Source of the DNA: Eggerthellales bacterium UBA948
GTDB taxonomy: Bacteria; Actinomycetota; Coriobacteriia; Coriobacteriales; UBA8131
Direction: 5' to 3'
Assembly (NCBI GenBank): GCA_002293265.1
Contig: DBCW01000168.1
Span: 1-19,359 of the forward strand
DNA length: 19,359 bases
A program made the position numbers and the translations under genes. Positions 13,086 to 19,359 of this stretch are shown piece after piece (the first letter of the stretch is position 1; each line of letters begins with the position of its first letter). The notes beneath the pieces were generated by a model. It was given only the letters and a program-made list of their open reading frames with translations. It did not search any database and had not been told where the DNA came from.

Positions 13086-14635
13086 GAGTCCGTTTTGCTT
13101 TCATCTTCTCGCATGGACTTTTCATGTGCCACATTTAACTCATTAGTTGTTGAATCAATTCTTGGTAGGCGATAAAAGATATTATTGCTAAAGAACTCTT
13201 GAGTAGGTTCGCTGCAAGCGCTTTGCCCGTCAAAGATCATGGTCGTGTTGTCTGCGACTTTCGAAACGAATGCTAAGTCATGAGTTGCCATGAGTATGGT
13301 GACTCCCTTAGCTCTAAGCCCAAGCAATGTGGTTGCAAGTTCTCGCTTTGCGCTTGTGTCCAGCCCCTTTGTTGGTTCGTCCAGTAGTAGGAGTTTTGGT
13401 TTTGTGAGGAGGATCTTGGCTAAAGCCAGCTTTTGTTGTTCTCCGCCACTAAGATCGTATGGGTGTTTGGCTAGTGCAGATTTTAGGTTAAAGAGGTCAA
13501 CCATACTGACAATCTCTTCGTCGCTATAATCGCAGCGTTGCTGCCATTCCTTTAACTCCTCTGCTGCTGTATCACCCACAAAAAGCGCCATCGGATTTTG
13601 CGGCAGTATTGCTTGTGAGCTTGAGTGCAGATTATTTACGCGACCCCTGAGAGGCTTAATCGCTTTGGCCATCATGTTTAGTAGTGTGGACTTTCCCGAT
13701 CCGTTTCCGCCAACGATAGCGTGAATGGAAGATGTGGCAACGGTAAGGTCAAATCCGCGCAGAACCCAAGGTTCCTCTTTGGAGTAGCGAAAGAACAGGT
13801 CACGACAGTTGATTGTAGTTGAGTCAGTTGCGTTGTCGTGTGGTATTTGCAGTTTGTTATGGATTCCTGCCTTCGCAGGAATGGCTGAGAGAGGTGTTGG
13901 CTCAATCTTGCCATCTTCCAGGCGTAAAGCTCCTGTGGCGTAATCTGTCATCGTTTCGGGTGAGTGGGTTGCCACCAAAACGGTTATACCCAGTTCGCGA
14001 TTTATGCGAAAAAGTGCATGCAGGAAGTTCTTTTCTGCGATCGGATCAAGCTGGGCAGTTGGCTCGTCCAAAAGCAGAAGCTTTGGCTGCATCACAAGTA
14101 TGCTGGCTAGAGCGAGAATTTGCTTTTGTCCGCCCGACAAGGACGCAGTAGGCGAGTGCATCCAAGGTTCAATGCCAAAGAAATAAGCAACTTCTGCCAC
14201 TCGTCGGCGCATGGCTTCTTGCGAAGTGCCAAGATTCTCCAACCCAAAAGCCAATTCATGCCAGACTGCGTCGCATACAATTTGAGTTTCCGGGTTTTGC
14301 GCAACATAGCCAATCATAGTTGACGATTCAGCCACGCTTAGAGACGTTGTTTCTCGTCCAAATACGTTAATGGCTCCTTTGCGATAACCGGTTGGTGCAA
14401 GCTCAGGCTTTATCAAGCGCATCAATGTGGTCTTGCCGCTTCCTGTGTTTCCGGTCAGAAGTGTGAAGGAGCCTTGCGGCAAGCACATGGATGCATCAGA
14501 AAAAAGCAGGTTGCCGGCCATTTGGGTGCCTGTGTTTGAGTCTTGCGAAGCATAAGAAAAGCAAAGCCCGTCAATGCTTAATGCAGGCTCTGAAGCAGGC
14601 TTAGTTGAATGTATAAAATCCTTTAACTCCGTCAT
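13082..14635 (-). CDS. Fused double ABC ATPase of an ECF transporter (EcfA1-EcfA2 type)
   Basis: 517 residues with two ABC domains in one chain, which elsewhere are separate EcfA1 and EcfA2 proteins. Domain 1: Walker A GNTGSGKTT (62-70), Q-loop AQNPETQ, signature LSGGQKQ (166-172), Walker B LLLLDEP (186-192), ATHS switch. Domain 2: GGNGSGKST (309-317), LSGGEQQ (395-401), LLLLDEP (416-422), ATHD. Both sites look catalytically complete. The linker contains SAIPAKAGI, the translation of a palindromic DNA repeat (13859-13884). ATG 14635 is preferred because it overlaps the EcfT stop (ATGA) with AGGA upstream; an in-frame ATG at 14650 would add five residues. The gene overlaps the S-component start by four bases. 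Confidence 0.9.
   Translation of the reverse strand: MTELKDFIHSTKPASEPALSIDGLCFSYASQDSNTGTQMAGNLLFSDASMCLPQGSFTLLTGNTGSGKTTLMRLIKPELAPTGYRKGAINVFGRETTSLSVAESSTMIGYVAQNPETQIVCDAVWHELAFGLENLGTSQEAMRRRVAEVAYFFGIEPWMHSPTASLSGGQKQILALASILVMQPKLLLLDEPTAQLDPIAEKNFLHALFRINRELGITVLVATHSPETMTDYATGALRLEDGKIEPTPLSAIPAKAGIHNKLQIPHDNATDSTTINCRDLFFRYSKEEPWVLRGFDLTVATSSIHAIVGGNGSGKSTLLNMMAKAIKPLRGRVNNLHSSSQAILPQNPMALFVGDTAAEELKEWQQRCDYSDEEIVSMVDLFNLKSALAKHPYDLSGGEQQKLALAKILLTKPKLLLLDEPTKGLDTSAKRELATTLLGLRAKGVTILMATHDLAFVSKVADNTTMIFDGQSACSEPTQEFFSNNIFYRLPRIDSTTNELNVAHEKSMREDESKTDS
13859..13884 (-). repeat. Palindromic repeat inserted in frame in the EcfA linker
   Basis: ATTCCTGC (13863-13870) and GCAGGAAT (13875-13882) form an 8-bp stem around CTTC. 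On the minus strand the unit starts GCCATTCCTGCGAAGGC and encodes IPAKAGI between the two ABC domains. Over 24 bases it agrees at 19 positions with the palindrome arms at 19020-19043 and 19077-19100, so they are members of one repeat family. Similar IPAKAGI-encoding repeats are common in other bacteria. Confidence 0.6.
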
Positions 14636-15531
14636 GCCTGTCCTAACCATTTGAAGCGCAAATCCTCAACAATTCTTACAACCAGTGGAAGAAGCATTAA
14701 TAGCGCATATGGTATATAACCCCACCACAAAGTAAGCGTGCTCATAGTGGGATAAAAATGAAACTGAGAGCAAGCCACAAAGGCTAAAACGGAGCAAGTA
14801 ATCACGAGCAATGCCAATGCAAGTGAGGCAAAAAGATCAAAAGCTGCAAAGCGATACCGCTTGTAACCGGTACGCTTGTTTGTTGCGCCCCAACCGCGAG
14901 CTTTCATGGCGTCTGCACTTTGCAAAGACTCTTCCAAACTCCAGCCCATTAAGACCGATACTATACGTAATCTTGATGTAATGTGGTCACGTTTTGTTAG
15001 CGGTCTTGCTGACGTTACGGATTCGGCAACGCTGCCTATTAGTTTTCCACGCTCAGTAAACTGAGGCACCAATCGCATCGCCATAGATATCATTAGACCC
15101 ACGACAGGCAAAACGCCTCCAAGCACTGCCAAGACTTTGTCGGTAGAAAGAATCTTGGAGGCGCAAGAAAACCACAGTATTACCGATGCCAGCATCATCC
15201 CCATACATAAGCCAAAAATAATGCTCTCCAAATATATTGCATGTTGTCCAAAACGCACCACTTCGCTTGAGCCCATCATGGCAAATAGAGGATTGATAAC
15301 AGCGCAAATTATTACAAGTGGCAACAAGATTACCAGGGTCTTTAAAGTTGTCTGCCATCCGCGTACGCAAAAACTAAATAAAAGCGCACTTATAAAAGAA
15401 ATAGTGAGTAACACGGGTTGCATGGCAGTCATCGTCAACACCAAAACTACCGCAAAATAAGTCAGCTGAAGCCCCGGGTGGATAAGTTCAAAGCCGGTGT
15501 TTTTCCCTTGCCAACGCAGCATGTTAGACAT
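14632..15531 (-). CDS. ECF transporter transmembrane component EcfT
   Basis: 299 residues, CbiQ/EcfT family. Four to five membrane helices in the N-terminal half are followed by cytoplasmic coupling helices and the ARG signature SADAMKARGWG (about 213-223), which docks into the ATPase grooves. A second Arg-rich coupling segment (SMAMRLVPQFTERGK) precedes it, and two hydrophobic segments close the protein. The start is taken as ATG 15531 (MSNMLRWQGKNTGFELIHPG), since GGGA lies five bases upstream and conserved sequence begins there. The open frame extends 30 codons further, but only inside the preceding gene. It overlaps that gene's stop by eight bases and the ATPase start by four, so all are translationally coupled. 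Confidence 0.9.
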   Translation of the reverse strand: MSNMLRWQGKNTGFELIHPGLQLTYFAVVLVLTMTAMQPVLLTISFISALLFSFCVRGWQTTLKTLVILLPLVIICAVINPLFAMMGSSEVVRFGQHAIYLESIIFGLCMGMMLASVILWFSCASKILSTDKVLAVLGGVLPVVGLMISMAMRLVPQFTERGKLIGSVAESVTSARPLTKRDHITSRLRIVSVLMGWSLEESLQSADAMKARGWGATNKRTGYKRYRFAAFDLFASLALALLVITCSVLAFVACSQFHFYPTMSTLTLWWGYIPYALLMLLPLVVRIVEDLRFKWLGQA

Positions 15532-16456
15532 CGTTTCCCATGTCCAACGTATACACCCACTTGATGCTCTCACCACCGCTAAGTATGTAAGAACCACAGC
15601 CGTAACCGGGGGAGCTGCCATTTACAAAGTACAGCCAACCGCTCTTCGCTCCGCAAGCAAACTCGGCAAGTCCACCTATGGAGCGCACATAGCTAGAGCC
15701 GCCGCCAACCGACAAACCGGTTGCAACCAAGGCATCATGTACCGACGCTCCTTTCTCCAAAGTCACACTTTTTGATGCCATCGAGGACGGATAACCGTAC
15801 TTTTTGGCTCGTGAACTATCAACATTAACGGAGACAGTGATCTTTTCTGCTGCCGGTGGTTGCTCAGGGTTAGGTTCCGGATCCGGCTTGGGTTTAGCGC
15901 CGGAGCCACTATTGGAGTCTTCTTTATCTGTGGAGGAGCCGCCACTGCCTTTGTTTTTGTCGCCGCCACTGCCCTCGTTAGTCTTATTGCCACCTGCAGA
16001 ACTGCCGCTTTTGCCATCGCTAGCACCACTGCCACTGCCGGAGACGTTGTTGTTGGCATTACCGCCACCGCTGCTACTGCCACTGTTTGAATCACCACCG
16101 CTAGCGCCACCATCAGTACCTGAGTCGCCGTCACCGGATTGCGCATCATCACCATCTTCAGAAGCTGCGGCGCTTGCATCTTCTTCAGCAGCAAAATCAG
16201 TTATGGCTTTCGAAAGATTATCGACAGATTCTTCGAAGCTTTGCTTGTTGTCTTCTTCGGCATTGTTAGAGACAGGTGCTTCAGCTTGATTGTTACCTGT
16301 CGCGCTTGCCGTAAGTTGTTCCTCGGTTGTGTTAAGCAGCCCAGCGGATGAAAACCATCCGCTGAACATACCAATGCCAATCACGACGGCAAACGTAACC
16401 ACCACTGCTGCCGCAGACACAATTGCAATAAGCTTTTTCTTTTTAGTGGCAAACAT
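15524..16456 (-). CDS. Membrane-tethered DUF4430 (transcobalamin C-terminal-like) protein
   Basis: 310 residues: KKKK, one membrane anchor helix (about 9-34), a long Ser/Gly/Asp/Asn low-complexity spacer (about 90-185), a Pro/Lys/Glu hinge (KPKPDPEPNPEQPP), then a DUF4430 domain (204-305). The domain ends with SGWLYFVNGSSPGYGCGSY...SIKWVYTLD, the hallmark of DUF4430, which is related to the C-terminal beta domain of transcobalamin. Two cysteines (268 and 287) may form a disulfide. The spacer would let the domain reach through the cell wall. The context suggests it receives cobalamin from the wall-anchored protein and passes it to the ECF S component. ATG 16456 is chosen over TTG 16465. The start lies 13 bases after the preceding gene. 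Confidence 0.85.
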   Translation of the reverse strand: MFATKKKKLIAIVSAAAVVVTFAVVIGIGMFSGWFSSAGLLNTTEEQLTASATGNNQAEAPVSNNAEEDNKQSFEESVDNLSKAITDFAAEEDASAAASEDGDDAQSGDGDSGTDGGASGGDSNSGSSSGGGNANNNVSGSGSGASDGKSGSSAGGNKTNEGSGGDKNKGSGGSSTDKEDSNSGSGAKPKPDPEPNPEQPPAAEKITVSVNVDSSRAKKYGYPSSMASKSVTLEKGASVHDALVATGLSVGGGSSYVRSIGGLAEFACGAKSGWLYFVNGSSPGYGCGSYILSGGESIKWVYTLDMGNDV

Positions 16457-16469
16457 ACAGACCAACTCT

Positions 16470-18734
16470 TTACTTCTTTAAGCGCTCACTTGTCTGAGCA
16501 GGGGATTTTACTTTCACACGCCTTAAACCCTGTGCATATCTCATTAAACAAGCTAAGGCGCATAATGAGAGTACAGAACTCATAAGAATCCAAGCTCCTG
16601 CGTCATCTCCGGTCTTTGGTAGCGAGCCGGCATCAGTTGATTCGGAGCCCTCATCACTATTGTCGCCTTCGCCATTGTCAGTAGAATCAGTATCTGTCTC
16701 TACCGGCTTTGGATCAGGATCGGGATCAGGGTCTGGATCTGGCTGCGGATCTGGCTGCGGATCTGGCTTGGGTGTTACCGGATTATCAGCATCAGGGCTA
16801 ATTGCGGCTAGCGCCTTGCCTGCATCTGTGTAGATATTAAAAGCACCTTCTTGATTGAGATAACCCTGATATGCAACAAGTGCTCTAAAACCTTGCTCGG
16901 TAGCCAAGTCGTTAGTTTTTCCTCCGTACAAGAAACCATCTTCAGCTTTATTTGCTTGAGAAAGTAAATCAGTTAGTGGGGTAGCGCTAGATGCACTTTT
17001 GTTGCTTGCAGCAAGTGCTTTTGCAGATTGCTGATCTTTTGCCACCCAGGTTTGGGTATCGATCCCTAGGGAGGACAAAGCAATGATGACCATTGATGTA
17101 GAGCTAACATCAACTTTCCCCGGAGTATACAGCGATGCAAAACCACCGCTTGCAAGTTGCATTTCTTTTAGTGTGGCAAGACCGGTTTTAATCGCAGTCT
17201 CAACAGCTTCATTATCTGTTCGGTATAAAGCCAGTGCGCTAAGTGCTATGGCGGTCATATCAGCATCTGAAGTATCACCGGAAAAAGACCACCCGCCGTC
17301 GCTATTTTGTAGGGATAAAATGCTCTCAATTAGTTCGTTTGTAGTTTGAATGGCATTTTTTGGGAGTTTGTAAGACCCGCTTGCATAGGCAAGTAGGGCA
17401 AACATTTTCCCATTAGCAGTATTATGAGCAATACTTTCTGTAGCAAGAGCCTTAATCAGATTGTATGTTTTGCCTTCATGCTTTAGCTTGGTGGCATCTA
17501 TGCCCAGCGCTGTAAGGTTTAAGATACTTCTTTGCAGGTTAGTCGTGTCAGGCTCATTGAATGCCAAAACAGCATTAGCCTTGACTGCCGATAGGTCTAC
17601 TTGCTCAGCCTTACCTATCGCCGCCATCTCCAGAGCTTTCCAGTCTTCACCGGTGTTATCGTAAGAAACAGAAATGTTTTTAAAGAGAGAGCTGAATTTC
17701 TCTTGAGAAAACTCTGCGGCTGGTTGCTCTTCGCTCGTGGGCTCTTCATCATCATCTGAGCCTTTATCGGGAGTACTTACCAAGCTCCAATCAGGTGCCA
17801 TAGCCAGAGGGTAACTCTCCCATGCAAATTGATAAGCCTTATCGTCTTCAAGTGCAAGGGTGGCAACAGAATCGCTGCCCGCATAGTATGCTCCGTCAAC
17901 ATACAAAGACCAGTAGGTAGAAAAGTTAGCGGCATTCTTGATCTGAGTGCCGTTACTTGTAAATGACTCGGCAAAACCATAGTCATTTAGGCTGTATGCA
18001 CTTATATCTGACTGCGAAACAGCATTGTCTAACAGGTCTTTTAGTGTTGTTCCTGCAGCAAAGCTGTAATTAGTGTTGGCCAGAACTTGAGCGTTACCTG
18101 TAAAGTCCAAGCCATGAACAATGGTTAAAGATGCGCTTCCGACACCGGATTGCTCGCTACCATCTGCGCCGACAATGCCGCTTCCTTGCGTAGGTTCTGC
18201 AAGCGCAGTCCAATCGGGCGCAACAGCGGTTGGGTAGCTATCCCATACAAGCTGATATGCCTTGCCGCTTTCAAGAGCCATCGTGGCAATGCTATCTCCT
18301 CCACCATAATAAGTATTGTCTACGTAGGTAGACCAATAGGTTGCCCAATCCTCTGCGGTCTCAAGCTTAATTCCACCGTTTTTGGTAACGGATTTTGCAA
18401 AACCACTGGAGTTCAGTTCGTACGCTTCGATATCTTTGGCTGCCACCGCACCATCGAGAAGATCTTCAAATGTTTCACCCTCACTAAAGCTATAAGTTTT
18501 ATTCACCGCTAAATCTGGTGTTTTGTCGGCATTAAGACCAAAGACGATGGTTAACGTGGCTTTTAACTCTGTGGTGTTTGTTGCAAGAGCTGACGTTGGC
18601 AGCAAACTCATGCAAAGTATCAAAGCAAGTATTGATACGCTTGCGCGAGACATATACGTTTTAAATGAGCTACGATTCCCACTTCTCCTGAGAGATAAAC
18701 CCCTATTACTGTTCCTGCTTTGTGTGGCTGGCAC
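16470..18734 (-). CDS. LPXTG wall-anchored protein: two DUF4430-like domains plus alpha/alpha toroid (bacterial transcobalamin-like)
   Basis: 754 residues from GTG 18734. Signal peptide with SILALILCMSLLPTSALA, cleaved at about residue 51. Two tandem homologous beta domains follow, 58-180 and 201-322, both with a Trp-x-x-Tyr/Phe-Trp...YVD...Y core and AYQ...W-SYP end. Next is a helical toroid (339-644) with prenyltransferase-like repeats: LQNSDGGWSFSGDTSDADMT (531-550 of the frame counted from 18902) and VDVSSTSMVIIALSSLGID. Then a Pro-Asp wall spacer (645-700), the sortase motif LPKTG (705-709), a membrane helix and a basic tail. Toroid plus small beta domain is the architecture of intrinsic factor and transcobalamin, here in reversed order. 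GTG is preferred because AAGGAG lies seven to eight bases upstream; ATG 18758 and the start at 18902 lack one, and 18902 abuts the riboswitch aptamer. The role, surface cobalamin capture, is inferred from fold, riboswitch and operon. Confidence 0.8.
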   Translation of the reverse strand: MPATQSRNSNRGLSLRRSGNRSSFKTYMSRASVSILALILCMSLLPTSALATNTTELKATLTIVFGLNADKTPDLAVNKTYSFSEGETFEDLLDGAVAAKDIEAYELNSSGFAKSVTKNGGIKLETAEDWATYWSTYVDNTYYGGGDSIATMALESGKAYQLVWDSYPTAVAPDWTALAEPTQGSGIVGADGSEQSGVGSASLTIVHGLDFTGNAQVLANTNYSFAAGTTLKDLLDNAVSQSDISAYSLNDYGFAESFTSNGTQIKNAANFSTYWSLYVDGAYYAGSDSVATLALEDDKAYQFAWESYPLAMAPDWSLVSTPDKGSDDDEEPTSEEQPAAEFSQEKFSSLFKNISVSYDNTGEDWKALEMAAIGKAEQVDLSAVKANAVLAFNEPDTTNLQRSILNLTALGIDATKLKHEGKTYNLIKALATESIAHNTANGKMFALLAYASGSYKLPKNAIQTTNELIESILSLQNSDGGWSFSGDTSDADMTAIALSALALYRTDNEAVETAIKTGLATLKEMQLASGGFASLYTPGKVDVSSTSMVIIALSSLGIDTQTWVAKDQQSAKALAASNKSASSATPLTDLLSQANKAEDGFLYGGKTNDLATEQGFRALVAYQGYLNQEGAFNIYTDAGKALAAISPDADNPVTPKPDPQPDPQPDPDPDPDPDPKPVETDTDSTDNGEGDNSDEGSESTDAGSLPKTGDDAGAWILMSSVLSLCALACLMRYAQGLRRVKVKSPAQTSERLKK

Positions 18735-18796
18735 CTGTGGTTCTCCTTCCTGATACATACATTCGTTGTTCAAGCAGAAGACAGTGCCAAAAGACG

Positions 18797-18817
18797 ATTG
18801 CCAATTTTTAAGGCAAT
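18797..18817 (-). promoter_or_regulatory. Small leader hairpin between terminator and start codon
   Basis: ATTGCC (18797-18802) and GGCAAT (18812-18817) form a perfect 6-bp stem with an A/T loop in the untranslated leader of the wall protein gene. It lies between the putative riboswitch terminator and the GTG start. It may be an additional regulatory or mRNA-stability element; there is no direct evidence of function. Confidence 0.3.
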
Positions 18818-18833
18818 CACTGATAATCACTAT

Positions 18834-18864
18834 GAAAAAGCTGAAAGCCTTCTTCTGAGCTTCC
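18834..18864 (-). terminator. Probable riboswitch-controlled intrinsic terminator
   Basis: On the minus strand GGAAGCT...AGCTTTTT forms a stem of about seven pairs (two G-U) extended by an imperfect AGA/TTT helix around AAGG, followed by a run of five T. It lies about 40 bases after the aptamer core and 100 bases before the wall protein start, the expected place for a transcription-termination expression platform. The stem contains a mismatch. Confidence 0.45.
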
Positions 18865-18904
18865 AGGCTGAACTCGCAGTGACAAGCCGCTCGCTTCAGC
18901 ACGA

Positions 18905-18996
18905 TTCTCGGTCAGTAATCTGACTCATTGGCTTTTCAGGAAACGCCAAAACACAGTGGCTGCACCGCGTAGGATTTTCACCCAACTTCCCTATGG
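18905..18996 (-). ncRNA. Cobalamin riboswitch
   Basis: Read on the minus strand, this contains the conserved cobalamin aptamer blocks in order: AGGGAAGTTGGGTGAAAATC at about 18974-18993, the B12-box region GCAGCCACTGTG at about 18953-18964, and GCCAATGAGTCAGATTACTG at about 18913-18932. Adenosyl- or methylcobalamin binding in this class lowers expression of uptake or synthesis genes. It heads the five-gene operon of wall protein, DUF4430 protein, EcfT, EcfA and S component, which identifies the likely substrate of the whole set. The exact 5' and 3' limits were placed by eye. Confidence 0.88.
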
Positions 18997-18997
18997 G

Positions 18998-19132
18998 GCT
19001 GTATCAAATGTCTCGTTACGTCATTCCCGCGTAGGCGAGAATCTAGTTTTACATAAAGAATAAGCAGCCTTTTATGGATTCTCGCCTACGCGGGAATGAC
19101 AATCAAAGCTAAGCTCATACTTTTGATACAGC
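18998..19132. mobile_element. Nested-palindrome MITE/REP-like element
   Basis: The 135-bp unit has perfect 11-bp terminal inverted repeats, GCTGTATCAAA (18998-19008) and TTTGATACAGC (19122-19132). Inside are perfect 24-bp inverted arms (19020-19043 and 19077-19100, beginning GTCATTCCCGCGTAGGC), around an A/T-rich centre of 33 bases. It encodes nothing. No clear target-site duplication is visible. It lies between the likely promoter and the cobalamin aptamer, so it would be transcribed in the operon leader as a large hairpin. Confidence 0.65.
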
Positions 19133-19165
19133 ACCTAAACCGAGATGTCTTCTCTTGTGGATAAC

Positions 19166-19193
19166 ACTATACCTTGAGAGCGCAAAAGTGCAA
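19166..19193 (-). promoter_or_regulatory. Candidate promoter of the cobalamin operon
   Basis: On the minus strand TTGCAC (revealed as GTGCAA at 19188-19193) and TATAGT (19166-19171) are 16 bases apart. Transcription from about 19158 would run through the palindromic element and then the riboswitch. The -35 box is a partial match only. No other good -10/-35 pair was seen between 19000 and 19200 on this strand. Confidence 0.45.
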
Positions 19194-19359
19194 GGATACG
19201 TAAGCCATATGCAACGATATTTGCTGTCACTATGCGTACAAGTTCCAAAACAGTAAATCGATAATTTGTATAATAATATAATTTAGTAGCTAATAAATAT
19301 AAAGCTTATACACTACAGTGTTTACTGATAATTTAGGGCTCTTCGGTAGTTTGTGTGGG
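19194..19359. other. A+T-rich intergenic end of the window
   Basis: No coding pattern was seen on either strand. A TATAAT at 19269-19274 on the plus strand, within a run of A/T, could be the -10 box of a rightward gene beyond the window, but no convincing -35 box precedes it. Confidence 0.3.

Noticed and set aside
15763..16194. 143-codon minus-strand ORF rich in Ala/Val
   Set aside because: Alternative frame of the same low-complexity spacer, with no start signal or domain.
15804..16289. 161-codon plus-strand ORF rich in Pro/Leu/Ser
   Set aside because: It is antisense to the Gly/Ser/Asp spacer of the tethered DUF4430 protein; low-complexity codons leave the opposite strand open.
18735..18902. 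56-codon upstream extension of the wall protein to 18902
   Set aside because: It would start at the edge of the riboswitch aptamer and run through the putative terminator and leader hairpin. It lacks a ribosome binding site and places the signal peptide unusually far from the start.
1..19359. CRISPR array, tRNA or rRNA genes
   Set aside because: No series of evenly spaced direct repeats and no tRNA- or rRNA-like sequence was seen on either strand.

Overview
The window looks like chromosome of a Gram-positive, anaerobic, probably gut-associated actinobacterium of the class Coriobacteriia (Eggerthellales-like). This rests on three things: a Tat-exported flavoprotein reductase next to a membrane multihaem cytochrome, an LPXTG cell-wall protein, and an ECF-type vitamin transporter behind a cobalamin riboswitch. 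Base composition is moderate (by eye about 45% G+C), low for that group. The taxonomic call is an inference from gene content. I see no rRNA, tRNA, CRISPR array or intact insertion sequence.

Bases 1-5800 are an accessory, decaying region. They hold a broken copy of a three-gene cassette (J-like protein, HIRAN protein, Sel1-repeat protein; 321-1846), an intact RelB/RelE-type toxin-antitoxin pair (1987-2498), and remnants of a DNA methyltransferase/restriction protein and of an AlbA/HATPase-type DNA-binding protein (2502-3272). A small SAM methyltransferase follows (3344-3874). On the minus strand lie two truncated gene starts (3888-3974 and 4570-4686), an isochorismatase-like hydrolase, a DUF5131 protein and a 55-codon zinc-ribbon gene starting with TTG.

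Bases 6043-8241 carry the intact cassette: a coiled-coil/J-like protein, a small HIRAN protein and a Sel1-repeat protein on the plus strand, with an eight-codon leader ORF in front. The pseudogene copy at 321-1846 has the same gene order, so the three genes travel as a unit. Its function is unknown; a stress or defence role is only a guess.

Bases 8432-12370 encode an XRE/zinc-ribbon regulator, a Tat-lipoprotein FAD-dependent reductase, a five-haem-candidate membrane cytochrome c and a single-pass Gln/Gly-rich membrane protein. The flavoprotein and cytochrome probably form a quinol-to-acceptor respiratory module acting outside the membrane. The acceptor is unknown.

Bases 12375-19193, minus strand, form one long operon: promoter, a palindromic mobile-looking repeat, cobalamin riboswitch, a wall-anchored protein with two DUF4430-like beta domains followed by an alpha/alpha-toroid, a membrane-tethered DUF4430 protein, EcfT, a fused double ATPase EcfA, and an ECF S component. 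The wall protein combines the two domain types that build animal transcobalamin and intrinsic factor, though in the opposite order. The operon therefore reads as a capture-and-import system for cobalamin or a related corrinoid. This is the most interesting system in the window.
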